This document shows, one piece after another, positions 8,652 to 17,273 of a stretch of DNA of 46,476 nucleotides. The position numbers and the translations under genes are program-made. The notes beneath the pieces are model-generated. The model worked only from the letters and a program-made list of their open reading frames with translations, was not told where the DNA came from and made no database searches. Source of the stretch: Gammaproteobacteria bacterium (GTDB taxonomy: Bacteria; Pseudomonadota; Gammaproteobacteria; Pseudomonadales; Azotimanducaceae_A); NCBI GenBank assembly GCA_012960755.1, contig DUAT01000012.1, positions 123,085 through 169,560 on the forward strand. Direction: 5' to 3'. Numbering within the stretch: position 1 is the first letter of the stretch; each line of letters opens with the position of its first letter.

Positions 8652-8683
8652 AATCGGCCGATTCATCGGGTGCGTACGACGCA
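8652..8683. promoter_or_regulatory. Two adjacent palindromes in the ACAD/dikinase divergent promoter region
   Basis: AATCGGCCGATT (8652-8663) is a perfect 12-nt palindrome. Seven nt later TGCGT-ACG-ACGCA (8671-8683) is a second dyad. Both sit in the 178-nt region between two divergent starts and are candidate operators. No regulator gene is adjacent. Confidence 0.4.
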
Positions 8684-8753
8684 GCAGTTTCTCAGCTGAT
8701 ATCCTGAGTCTCCATAACAATCAAGCACGACCAAAAACACAACCAGGAATAAG

Positions 8754-11345
8754 ATGCCACAAATGACCGCTGTTGTTTCCCTGAATGAAGTAACTAAGAA
8801 AGATATCGAGTCCGCTGGTGGCAAGGGAGCCAATCTTGGTGAACTAATCCAACACGGATTCCCGGTTCCTCCAGGTTTTATCATTACTGCGGGTGTCTAC
8901 GCCGGTTTCATCAAAGACTTGAACTTGCCCGAAGCGATTAACGTATCTGACTGCGCTGCCATTCGGGCCCGGATTCTGGCAGCCGACATCCCAGCCAATA
9001 TTGTTGATGGTATCGCCTCCCACCACAAACAGATCCAGTTGGCCACCCATACGGATGTCATCTACGCGGTCCGATCTTCTGCTACCGCTGAGGATCTGGG
9101 TGATGCAAGTTTCGCAGGACAGCACGATACCTATTACTACGTTAACGAACCCCGACTCCCGCTGATGATCAAACAGTGCTGGGCATCACTATGGTCCAAC
9201 GCCGCGTATTCCTACCGTGAAGCACAGGGTATTGAACATAGTGCAGTCAACATGGCGGTCATCGTACAGGAGATGATTCAGTCGGACATATCCGGCGTTA
9301 CTTTTACCGCAGACCCACTGACGGGAGATGCCGGTGTTGTGGTCACTGAGTCAAGTTGGGGTATGGGCGCTGCCATTGTCGATGGTCGAGTGTCACCCGA
9401 TCAGTACGTCACCGACAAGGATTCCGGGGTCGTTAAGTCCAAACGTATCGCAGACAAAAAATTCATGGTTCCGGCCCAGGTCGAGGATAACGAATCGAGA
9501 CTGGTACCGGTACCGGCAATGTTGCGACGCAAAGAGACATTGCCTCCCCGGAAAATCGAAACGGTAGTCCACTGGGCCAGGCGTTCTGAGGTATTTTTTG
9601 GCGACTGCCAGGATATTGAATGGACTTTCCGGGATGATGAATTTTTCATCCTCCAATCTCGCCCCATCACAGTCATGGGTAGCAAACAGGACGAAGTGCC
9701 GGAGGGAGAATATGTTTTATTCAAACCCCTCGCAGAAAATTTCACCGAACCACTATTACCCCTGTCCCAGGATATTTTTATTCGCCTGTTTCCGATCATG
9801 AGTATTATCCAGGGCAGAGTCTATCTGAGCCTGAAGTTCATTCGACCGTTTTTACCCTTCAAGATGGACAGTGAACAGGTTGCCAAACTGGCTTACCTGA
9901 GCAAAGACGACAACTTTGTTCCAAAAATATCCAAGTCGAGGCTCGTGCTTCTGGGCATCTTAGGATACATCACTTACCTGGTCGCAGGCGTCCTTTACCT
10001 GAGAACCAGAGCGCTGCCAAACGATTTTATGGATTCCTTCCGGGAGGTTTTCAACCAGGTGGTCGCGGATGAAACCCTTGATGCTTACAGCGCGCTCGAA
10101 AGACTGTTTTTTAAACCCCGCTTTTTCGATCCGGTGGGGAATATGCCGATATTCGTCAACATCAGCGCATCACGGTATATGCTCCTCATGGGGGTGTTAA
10201 CCCGTCTCCTGAAATGGTGGATACCAGATGTCAGGAACGATGCCGCGTCGTATCTCACGTCGGGCACCGAAGGCATCCTGTCCACGGAGATGGGAAAACG
10301 CATCTGGGAGCTTGCTCGACAGGCAAAGAAGCACCCGCAGGTCAAACAGACAATTACTAACTACGAACCCAAACAAGCCTTGCTGGAATTACGTGGTCTG
10401 CAAGGGGCGGAAACATTTCTTTCGGCCATGGATGAGTTCCTGGCAATCCACGGCCATCGTACCTTGAAGGAATTCGAGATCAATTCAATTCGATGGGAGG
10501 AGGATCCCACGCCGGTTATCGCGATGATAAGAAATTATATGCATTCAGATGCCAATCCGACTGAAGCCCAGGAAAAGGTTAACCAGGCTCGATATGACTT
10601 TATCAACGAGATCAAAATGTCACTGCAGCATAAACCCCTGGAGAGACAGTTCAGTTTCCGCTGGCGAATAGTCCAGTACCTCCGCAACCAGGCCAAATAC
10701 TTTATCCGGTTGCGGGAAAACTCCCGTTTCTACCACATCATGGGTTTCTATGCGGTCAGGAAAAAGATTCAGCAAATGGAAGCCGGGTTTATTCAGTCCA
10801 GGCAACTCAAATGTGAAGACGATGTTTACTACCTGCAATGGAATGAGATACTCGACCTGCACAACAGTAAGCTGCAATGGGAGGATGTTGAAGAACGAAT
10901 TCGCGAGCGCAGGATGGAGTTTATTCGTTTGTCAAAAATAAGCCCGCCACGGACCTTCGGCATTCACATTGCATCGACTGAGGAACTCGAAGTGGATCAC
11001 ATGTCGGGGCAAGGTGCCTCACCCGGTACCTACGAAGGCGTTGCCCGGGTGGTGATGGACCCTGGCATTGACGCAGAGCTCAGACCAGGTGAGATTCTGG
11101 TCGCGCCCTATACAGATCCGGCATGGACTCCTCTGTTCCTCACAGCGAGCGCCGCTGTAGTAGAAGTAGGCAGCTATTTGTCACATGCCGGTACAATTGC
11201 CCGCGAATACGGTATGCCGTGTGTTGTCGACGCCCAACACTGTACTGCACTCATTAAAAGCGGTGACCGGATCCTGGTTGATGGCAGCAACGGAACCGTA
11301 ACACTGCTACAGCCAGAACACCGTGAGGAAACAGTAAATGTTTGA
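8754..11345 (+). CDS. PEP synthase-like / rifampicin phosphotransferase-like dikinase
   Basis: An 863-residue protein with the architecture of PEP-synthase and rifampicin-phosphotransferase enzymes. An N-terminal ATP-grasp domain (~1-315: GGKGANLGEL, AVRSSATAEDLG, DIEWTFRDDEFFILQSRPITV) leads into a long helical middle region and a C-terminal phosphohistidine swivel domain, SHAGTIAREYG, with catalytic His811. The length fits rifampicin phosphotransferases rather than PpsA, because the C-terminal PEP/pyruvate TIM barrel is missing. The family phosphorylates a small molecule using ATP via a His intermediate; the acceptor is unknown. Around residue 400-420 there is an uncharged stretch (VLLGILGYITYLVAGVLYL) resembling a membrane segment, unusual for this class. 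AGGA lies just before the ATG. Its end overlaps the next gene by 8 nt. Confidence 0.85.
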   Translation: MPQMTAVVSLNEVTKKDIESAGGKGANLGELIQHGFPVPPGFIITAGVYAGFIKDLNLPEAINVSDCAAIRARILAADIPANIVDGIASHHKQIQLATHTDVIYAVRSSATAEDLGDASFAGQHDTYYYVNEPRLPLMIKQCWASLWSNAAYSYREAQGIEHSAVNMAVIVQEMIQSDISGVTFTADPLTGDAGVVVTESSWGMGAAIVDGRVSPDQYVTDKDSGVVKSKRIADKKFMVPAQVEDNESRLVPVPAMLRRKETLPPRKIETVVHWARRSEVFFGDCQDIEWTFRDDEFFILQSRPITVMGSKQDEVPEGEYVLFKPLAENFTEPLLPLSQDIFIRLFPIMSIIQGRVYLSLKFIRPFLPFKMDSEQVAKLAYLSKDDNFVPKISKSRLVLLGILGYITYLVAGVLYLRTRALPNDFMDSFREVFNQVVADETLDAYSALERLFFKPRFFDPVGNMPIFVNISASRYMLLMGVLTRLLKWWIPDVRNDAASYLTSGTEGILSTEMGKRIWELARQAKKHPQVKQTITNYEPKQALLELRGLQGAETFLSAMDEFLAIHGHRTLKEFEINSIRWEEDPTPVIAMIRNYMHSDANPTEAQEKVNQARYDFINEIKMSLQHKPLERQFSFRWRIVQYLRNQAKYFIRLRENSRFYHIMGFYAVRKKIQQMEAGFIQSRQLKCEDDVYYLQWNEILDLHNSKLQWEDVEERIRERRMEFIRLSKISPPRTFGIHIASTEELEVDHMSGQGASPGTYEGVARVVMDPGIDAELRPGEILVAPYTDPAWTPLFLTASAAVVEVGSYLSHAGTIAREYGMPCVVDAQHCTALIKSGDRILVDGSNGTVTLLQPEHREETVNV

Positions 11346-11619
11346 ATTTATTGGATTTATAGTTGGCATACAGCTTACGATGATGCTTCTGGCAGCACTC
11401 TATGGAATTCTTGATCTGTGGTATCGGATTCAGGACTTCTGGTTCGCGGTTATTGGTCGAATTTTGCTGATATCAGGGGCAATTGTCCTGGTTTATTCTG
11501 CCACCGGCGAAGGCTTTCAAAGCGGTTTTTTTGTTGGTCAGGTTTTCTTTGTAATCTTCCATATTGCGATATTCTGGCTCGGACGATTACAGATCGCCTA
11601 TATGAGACGTCAGCGCTAG
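11338..11619 (+). CDS. Small integral membrane protein, unknown function
   Basis: 93 residues with about three hydrophobic segments (~4-24, ~37-54, ~66-84) and a basic tail (YMRRQR) predicted to be cytoplasmic. It begins inside the last codons of the dikinase gene (8-nt overlap in another frame), which implies translational coupling and a shared role. I do not recognise a family. It might anchor the dikinase, which itself has a membrane-like segment, but that is inference. Confidence 0.65.
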   Translation: MFEFIGFIVGIQLTMMLLAALYGILDLWYRIQDFWFAVIGRILLISGAIVLVYSATGEGFQSGFFVGQVFFVIFHIAIFWLGRLQIAYMRRQR

Positions 11620-11689
11620 CCACTCACCTTTCGGGTTACCACCCATACTCAAAAACAATCCGTTACACCCCGTTTTACATAATCCTTGA

Positions 11690-11713
11690 ATATGTAAGGT
11701 ATAACTTACATAT
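11690..11713. promoter_or_regulatory. 9-bp perfect inverted repeat upstream of a small membrane protein gene
   Basis: ATATGTAAG (11690-11698) and CTTACATAT (11705-11713) flank a 6-nt spacer, 57 nt before the 11771 start. It is A/T-rich and symmetrical, as expected of a dimeric regulator site, or it could fold as a hairpin in the 5' leader. Confidence 0.4.
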
Positions 11714-11770
11714 CAGTTTCTGGCAGGAAGGAACCAAAGGTCGCCGAACTAACTACCAGAGGCAATTGAA

Positions 11771-12088
11771 ATGGAAATGACCACACTCATAAAATCCAGC
11801 GCAGTTTTTCTGGTACTCGCAGCCACCCTTTGTATTAACGCCGAAGATAACTTTGTTGTACGTTCAGGTTTCGACTATAGCTATGTCTACTCTTTGCTCC
11901 TGGCGTTGTTCTGCTCATCCATGATGGCATACAGAAACGTCTTCATCCTGATGGCTGCTATGGTATTTAGTCTTAACGCCAACATGCCCGTAGACTTTGA
12001 CTTGAACCTTGGCCTTGACCGGGACATGTATGGCGGCGCTATGCTGGCATTGGTGTTCCAACCCCTACTGGGTAGATTTCTGGGTTGA
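11771..12088 (+). CDS. Small hydrophobic protein, unknown function
   Basis: 105 residues. An N-terminal hydrophobic segment ending ATLCINA could be a signal peptide or membrane anchor. It is followed by a hydrophobic stretch (SYVYSLLLALFCSSMMAY), another (NVFILMAAMVFSLNA) and a last weaker one (GGAMLALVFQPLLGRFLG), separated by an acidic loop (DFDLNLGLDRD). The start could equally be the ATG two codons later; AGAGG precedes. I do not recognise the family. It has its own leader with an inverted repeat, so it may be transcribed separately from the dikinase pair. Confidence 0.55.
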   Translation: MEMTTLIKSSAVFLVLAATLCINAEDNFVVRSGFDYSYVYSLLLALFCSSMMAYRNVFILMAAMVFSLNANMPVDFDLNLGLDRDMYGGAMLALVFQPLLGRFLG

Positions 12089-12136
12089 CAACGGACATCG
12101 CTAAAATCACATCGGGCATGCCCAAACAAAACAAGC

Positions 12137-12748
12137 TTATGCGGCTGCGCTCGCCCGCTCACTGACTCGCCCATACCACGCCATGATATTCGCGTTGTCA
12201 GTATTCATCGGTTGCCCAACCTGCGCGCCGAATTCAAGGAAGCTAAACAGGTGAACGTCAGCCATGCTGAACCGATCACCACAAATAAATGTTTTGCCTT
12301 CGATGAGGCCGTCGAGCCAGGTAAGTCGTTCCTGCGCCAGAGTTTTCAGGTCATCTGCAGCAATAGGAATACAGTGAACGCGATCCTGGAATAACGCCAG
12401 ACCGTCGGAAAACCGAAACCCGTTCGTCAACGGCTCGACAATTTGTATATCGATGCGACGAGTCCACATTCTCGTCTCTGCCCGTTCTTCAGCGGTCGAA
12501 CCAATCAAACTTGAGCCACCGTTCTTTTCAGACAGGTATTCGCAGATTGCGGTTATTTCCGAAAGGCAGGATCCATCATCCAATTCCAGCACTGGTGACT
12601 GGCCCGATGGGTTCTTCTTTAGATGCTCTTCCTGACGATTTTCCCCTTTCATCAGATCGATATCGGCGGTCTCGAGCGATACACCCAGTTCAGCCACAAA
12701 CATTCTGACCATTTTTGGATTAGGTCCAACAGAATTGATTAACTTCAT
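12137..12748 (-). CDS. Glutathione S-transferase family protein
   Basis: 203 residues, the normal length for a soluble GST. The N-terminal thioredoxin-fold domain starts MKLINSVGPNPKMVRMF and carries the GSH-binding NPSGQSPVLELDDG and LSEITAICEYL blocks. The C-terminal helical domain contains FICGDRFSMADVHLFSFLEF, the usual N-capping box. The open frame extends upstream to 13018, but ATG 12748 is chosen because the GST fold begins there and GGAG lies 6 nt before it. It probably conjugates glutathione to an electrophile or acts as a thiol peroxidase. It is transcribed away from the ABC exporter operon across a 529-nt intergenic region. Confidence 0.9.
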   Translation of the reverse strand: MKLINSVGPNPKMVRMFVAELGVSLETADIDLMKGENRQEEHLKKNPSGQSPVLELDDGSCLSEITAICEYLSEKNGGSSLIGSTAEERAETRMWTRRIDIQIVEPLTNGFRFSDGLALFQDRVHCIPIAADDLKTLAQERLTWLDGLIEGKTFICGDRFSMADVHLFSFLEFGAQVGQPMNTDNANIMAWYGRVSERASAAA

Positions 12749-13277
12749 AGTCACTCCACAGTTATTGTTTTTCGCTTCAGCCAACTTCAGCATTTGCGAG
12801 CGCCGACAGTTTTTGTGCTGACGGTTTTCTTGTTTCGCTACCGCGTTATACCCAAATTCATTGCTGGAAACCACCAGGGTTATCTTTTTTCGGCATCTTC
12901 TTGTATTTTTGCTGAAAATGATTATCCCTCGACTACTGAAATAGATGGCATTGAAGTAGAAGGCAATCTGTTTCCGGCAGGAAAAACAGCAGACCAACCT
13001 TTTTGTTTCACAAACCAATGAAACGGAGACGCATGATGCATTTGACTAAACCGATACCAGCAAATTTTTGCTGAGCGGATAACGAGCATCTGAAGTCTCG
13101 CCCGCTCACCCACGAGCGGGGACATTTCTTTCAAAATTCCCAATCGCTACTGACAGAATGTTGTCAGGAGCGATCATTTAAACTTAGAACTTTCCGCTCA
13201 TCATCACACCAGAGGCTTACGCCTGGGTGTTTTATGTTAATACAGTTTTTGGGGTCACAAAGTTTATTAAAGTGGCC
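12749..13277. other. 529-nt intergenic region between divergent GST and ABC exporter genes
   Basis: I found no convincing coding sequence here; the small open frames lack ribosome sites and codon character. The half nearest the ABC operon is rich in inverted repeats (13059-13233, listed separately). The half nearest the GST gene shows nothing beyond the presumed GST promoter. Confidence 0.6.
13059..13233 (+). promoter_or_regulatory. Structured leader with four inverted repeats before the ABC exporter operon
   Basis: Four dyads occur in 175 nt. A: AGCAAA/TTTGCT (13059-13072). B: CCCGCTC/GAGCGGG (13101-13120) with loop ACCCAC. C: ATCGCT-A-CTGACA paired with TGTCAG-G-AGCGAT (13143-13174), 12 pairs with one mismatch and a 6-nt loop. 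D: CACC..AGGC-TTAC-GCCT.GGTG (13207-13229) followed by TTTT, resembling an intrinsic terminator, about 45 nt before the ATG at 13278. CACCCA in the B loop region (13107-13112) is exactly complementary to TGGGTG in the 3' arm of D (13224-13229), so alternative pairing is possible. This is the layout of an attenuator or riboswitch. It matches no class I know. Confidence 0.45.
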
Positions 13278-15197
13278 ATGTTCAGGAGCAGATTCGTGAA
13301 CGATCATCGAAAAGCCAGACTACTGTGGATGTTGACGGCAGGCTACAGGACGATGTTCTCCGGTGCTATTGCCGCGATGGCAGTCGGATACGTCTTTATG
13401 TTTGGTGTGCCGATGGTCGCCAAGTTCTCCATTGATGCAATTCTGGCTGAAGAACTCGTCGTCCCCGCCTGGATTGAAAGACTCGGCACCCTGATCTCCA
13501 GTGACTCAACTGTAGGAATGTTCGAGTACTTGAGCCTGGCCGCTGTGGCAACCGTGGGACTCACCGTATTGATGGGTATCTTTATCTATATCCGCGACCG
13601 GCTGATCGCCGTTGCATCTGAAGGGGTTATACAGCGTCTGAGAAACCAGATCTTCGACCACCTCGAACATTTACCCAGTCGTTATCACGATCAGGCCGAC
13701 ACCGGAGACCTGGTGCAGCGATGTACATCGGATATGGAAACCCTACGCGTGTTTCTTGCGGGTCAGGTGATAGAAATTTCCCGCGCCCTGCTTATGTTGA
13801 TCGTTGTATTGCCAATACTGTTCTCCCTCGACACCAACATGGCATGGTTGTCCATGGCCTCAATGCCGTTGCTGCTCATTGTCGCCGTGGTGTTTTTCCA
13901 GAAAGTAAAATCACTGTTTCTGGAAGTCGATGAGTCAGAAGCCAGGATGACAACTGTTCTTCAGGAAAACCTCACAGGTATTCGGGTAGTACGCGCCTTC
14001 GCTCGCCAACCATTTGAGACCAGCAAGTTTGCTGAAAAGAATGCCGATTTCAGGAACCAAAATACCCGCCTGATCAAGTTACTCGGTCTCTACTATGGCT
14101 TTAGTGACCTGGTCTGCCTCGGGCAGATTGGACTGTTATTACTCATTGGTTCCCACTGGGTAATCGAGGGCGCCTTAACCATAGGCACACTCTTCGCTTT
14201 TCTGACTTACGAAAGTATGATCATCTGGCCAATTCGACATATGGGGCGCGTTCTTACGGACTCCGGTAAAGCTGTTGTTTCAATGGGGCGGCTGGCCGAG
14301 ATTCTGCTGGAACCTATCGAATCCCGGCATGAGAAATTCCCGCCGATGCCTCTCCGGGGTAATATTGAAATCAAGCACCTTCAGTTCGCCTATGAGAAAG
14401 GTAAGCCCATTTTAAAAGATTTTTCCCTGAGTATTGGCAAAGGACAAACCCTCGCAATACTCGGCCCACCTGGCTCCGGCAAGTCGACCCTGATGCAAGT
14501 CCTGATGCGACTTTATGACTACAAAGAAGGATCCATTAAACTGGATGGATCTGAATTGTCCAGTCTGGCTCGAAAATATGTCAGGGGCCAGGTGAGTATC
14601 GTCTTGCAGGAGCCTTTTCTCTATTCCGCGAGCATTCTCGACAATCTGAAAACAGGCAAGCCGCATGCGACCCTGGATGAGGTAAGACTGGCAGCAAGAA
14701 GCGCCTGCATCGATGAATCTATCCAACAGTTTCCCCGCGGATACAATTCAATGGTTGGAGAACGTGGCGTCACCCTTTCAGGTGGTCAAAGACAACGCCT
14801 GGCCCTGGCGCGGGCACTGTTGAAAAGACCGCCAGTTCTTATTCTCGACGACGCACTTTCTGCGGTGGATACAGACACCGAAACCCGTATTCTCTCGGCA
14901 CTTAAATCATCGAGTGTAGAGCAAACACGTATCATCATCGCTCATCGTCTGTCCACGGTAATGCACGCTGACAAGATTGCTGTTCTACATAAAGGTAGAG
15001 TCGTCCAGGCCGGTAATCACGAAAGCCTGTCACGTGAGGAAGGTAACTACCGACAACTCTGTGAAATACAAGGTGCGATCCAGCAACAGATCGAAGGCGA
15101 TCTCGATGAGCCCTCATTATATGTACCAGGAGCCCGGGAAGCATCCAGGGAGAAAACTGCCCGAAAATCGAATCTAGTGAGAGAGCCCAATGAGTGA
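13278..15197 (+). CDS. ABC exporter half-transporter 1 (degenerate-site subunit)
   Basis: 639 residues from ATG 13278, preferred to the GTG at 13227, which lies in the terminator-like hairpin. An N-terminal six-helix exporter domain is followed by a nucleotide-binding domain with Walker A GPPGSGKST (~395), Q-loop VLQEPFLYS, signature LSGGQ (~500), Walker B LILDD (~520) and an H-loop IIAHRLSTV. The residue after the Walker B aspartate is Asp rather than the catalytic Glu, marking this as the weak-hydrolysis half of a heterodimeric exporter. Its partner overlaps its last 8 nt. Substrates of this type are lipids, drugs or peptides and cannot be deduced here. Confidence 0.9.
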   Translation: MFRSRFVNDHRKARLLWMLTAGYRTMFSGAIAAMAVGYVFMFGVPMVAKFSIDAILAEELVVPAWIERLGTLISSDSTVGMFEYLSLAAVATVGLTVLMGIFIYIRDRLIAVASEGVIQRLRNQIFDHLEHLPSRYHDQADTGDLVQRCTSDMETLRVFLAGQVIEISRALLMLIVVLPILFSLDTNMAWLSMASMPLLLIVAVVFFQKVKSLFLEVDESEARMTTVLQENLTGIRVVRAFARQPFETSKFAEKNADFRNQNTRLIKLLGLYYGFSDLVCLGQIGLLLLIGSHWVIEGALTIGTLFAFLTYESMIIWPIRHMGRVLTDSGKAVVSMGRLAEILLEPIESRHEKFPPMPLRGNIEIKHLQFAYEKGKPILKDFSLSIGKGQTLAILGPPGSGKSTLMQVLMRLYDYKEGSIKLDGSELSSLARKYVRGQVSIVLQEPFLYSASILDNLKTGKPHATLDEVRLAARSACIDESIQQFPRGYNSMVGERGVTLSGGQRQRLALARALLKRPPVLILDDALSAVDTDTETRILSALKSSSVEQTRIIIAHRLSTVMHADKIAVLHKGRVVQAGNHESLSREEGNYRQLCEIQGAIQQQIEGDLDEPSLYVPGAREASREKTARKSNLVREPNE

Positions 15198-17070
15198 ATT
15201 TTTCGATGACGAGAATTACAACGATGGATTCGACGACAGCTATAAACGCGGAATGAATCTGGAACTGTGGCGTAGGCTGTTATCCTACACCCTGAACTAT
15301 CGCTTTGAAGTGACTGTGCTCGCAACCTGCGCAGTCACCGTTGCGATTGCTGATATCGCATTTCCCCTGATAACCCGGGCAGTAATTGACGGTATCGCGT
15401 CAGAAGGCAAAGAGTTCGACTTGATTTTTTACGCCGCTCTCTATTTCGCCTTTGTAGTACTGTTGGCAACATCTGTAGCAGGATTCATCTGGTTTGGCGG
15501 TAAGATTCGCACCCACGTCAGCCACGACATCAGAAGGGACGGCTTTCTCAATCTGCAAAATCTGTCCTTTTCTTACTACGATTTCAGACCCGTGGGATGG
15601 TTGATGGCGAGAATGACATCCGATTGTGAATGGCTATCCAATATCCTTGCCTGGGGTTTGCTCGATCTGATCTGGGGCTCGACGGTGATGTTTGGTATTG
15701 CAATCGCCATGCTGTTTATGGATTTTACCCTCGCCATTGTCGTCCTGTCCGTAATCCCGGTACTGGTCTGGGTGAGCATTTTCTTTCAACGTAGAATGCT
15801 TAAAAGTGCACGTAAAGTTCGCAAAACGAACTCGAAAATTACCGGTTCCTTTAACGAAAGCATCATGGGTGTCCAGACCAGTAAGGCATTTGTTAAAGAA
15901 TCCGAGAACCTGAACAGGTTTGGAAACCTGACTGACGAAATGTATTCCGCATCAGTGCTGAACAAGGTTCAGGCAGCATTGTATCTGCCCCTGGTGTTAA
16001 TCCTGGGAGCTATCGCATCCGGACTGGCACTGGTCTATGGTGGCCTGGAAGTCGTCTGGGGTACGATAACAGCGGGAACGCTTATTGCTTTCTTAACCTA
16101 CGCCCGTCACTTCTTCGAACCCGTGGAGGAACTGGCCCATTGGTTTGCAGAGATGCAAATGGCGCAAGCTTCAGCAGAGCGCATTATCAGCTTGATAGAA
16201 GCTGAGTCAGCTATTACGGATTCGACTGAAGTCCAGCAACGCATCAGCCAGGCTCGAGCCAGTAGATTCGCAGACGGGTTAGCACTGGATGGTCTGCCGG
16301 ACAATATCTCACAAATCGAGTTTAAAAATGTCAGCTTTTCCTATGACGTCGGATCGAAGGTACTTGACGATATCAGTTTAACCATTAAGGAAGGTGAGAG
16401 CATAGCGATTGTCGGCTCGACGGGCGGCGGCAAGACATCCCTTGTTAACCTGTTGTGCCGATTTTATGAACCCACAGATGGCGAAATTCTGATCGACAAT
16501 CTCGATTACCGGGAAAGAAGCCTGGCCTGGCTTCAGTCCAACCTGGGTATCGTACTGCAATCATCACATATTTTTGGCGGCTCCATTGCAGATAACATCC
16601 GTTATGGAAAACTTACTGCTACAGACCAGGAAATCGAGGACGCCGCCTAGAGATCCTGCGCTCACCATTTCATCACGGAAATGGACATGGGTTATCAAAC
16701 CCAGGTTGGTGAGGGTGGTTCGAAGCTGTCCGCAGGAGAGAAGCAGCTTATCTCATTCGCCCGCGCCATACTGGCTGATCCGAAGATTCTCGTTATGGAT
16801 GAGGCAACATCCTCTGTTGACACGGTGACAGAACGACACATTCAGCAAGGACTGGACGAGCTTTTACAGGGTCGTATTAGTGTTGTCATCGCCCATCGAC
16901 TATCAACCATTAGAAACGCAGACCGGATCCTTGTGGTAGAGCGAGGTAAAATCATCGAGAGTGGAAGCCACGACGAGTTGTTGCAACTCAAGGGGCGATA
17001 CTCAAAGCTCTACAACCAGCAAAGCCTCTCTGAATTTTCGCAACGGGAAGAGTCCTGGGTGAGTGCGTAG
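15190..17070 (+). pseudogene. ABC exporter half-transporter 2, interrupted by an in-frame TAG
   Basis: The reading frame 15190-17070 would encode 626 residues, but codon 487 (16648-16650) is TAG. Both sides lie in the same frame. 15190-16650 gives the six-helix domain, Walker A GSTGGGKTS (~408) and the Q-loop region. 16681-17070, with ten intervening codons reading RSCAHHFITE, gives signature LSAGEKQ (~513), Walker B ILVMDEA with the catalytic Glu (~533), and H-loop VIAHRLSTI. The amino-acid pattern runs smoothly across the stop (EIEDAA, then CAHHFITEMDMG), so only one base is wrong. The signature is non-canonical, as expected for the partner of half 1. If the stop is real, the catalytic half of the exporter is lost unless TAG is read through. 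Confidence 0.85.
16648..16650 (+). other. In-frame amber codon inside the ABC ATPase domain
   Basis: TAG follows GCCGCC and precedes AGATCC. Homologous positions usually carry Lys, Arg, Gln or Leu, so a single substitution from AAG, CAG or TTG would explain it. The next base is A, not the C that favours readthrough. No recoding element is evident. Confidence 0.9.
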
Positions 17071-17071
17071 T

Positions 17072-17092
17072 AAAAGCCAACAGGGGCTTTTT
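17072..17092 (+). terminator. Intrinsic terminator after the ABC exporter operon
   Basis: AAAAGCC (17072-17078) pairs perfectly with GGCTTTT (17085-17091) around a 6-nt loop, ending in a T run, just after the stop of the second ABC gene. A weaker GCAGC/GCTGC pairing followed by six Ts lies ~45 nt downstream. Confidence 0.65.
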
Positions 17093-17165
17093 CAGCAGCT
17101 TCCTAGCTTAGCGTTTCCGCAGCTGCCTTTTTTGTCTCGGGGGATTCTTCTTCAGTATCCCCATG

Positions 17166-17211
17166 GGCACTAACCTAGGCCATTGTGTAAAGCCATAGTG
17201 CCTTTGCAAAG
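17166..17211 (+). promoter_or_regulatory. Hairpin plus palindrome upstream of the gamma-glutamyltransferase gene
   Basis: GGCACTA (17166-17172) pairs with TAGTGCC (17196-17202), with an inner GGC/GCC pairing. The 10-nt palindrome CTTTGCAAAG (17202-17211) abuts it. They lie 60-110 nt before the ATG and could be leader structure or operator. Confidence 0.35.
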
Positions 17212-17273
17212 ATTATGGGAAGATTAATGGCACACAACGACGAAAAAACCTTTAAAAAGAGAGACTGAACCCT

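Noticed and set aside
12749..13018. 90-residue N-terminal extension of the GST
   Set aside because: No homology to GSTs, no ribosome site at the far start, and it would fill the divergent promoter.
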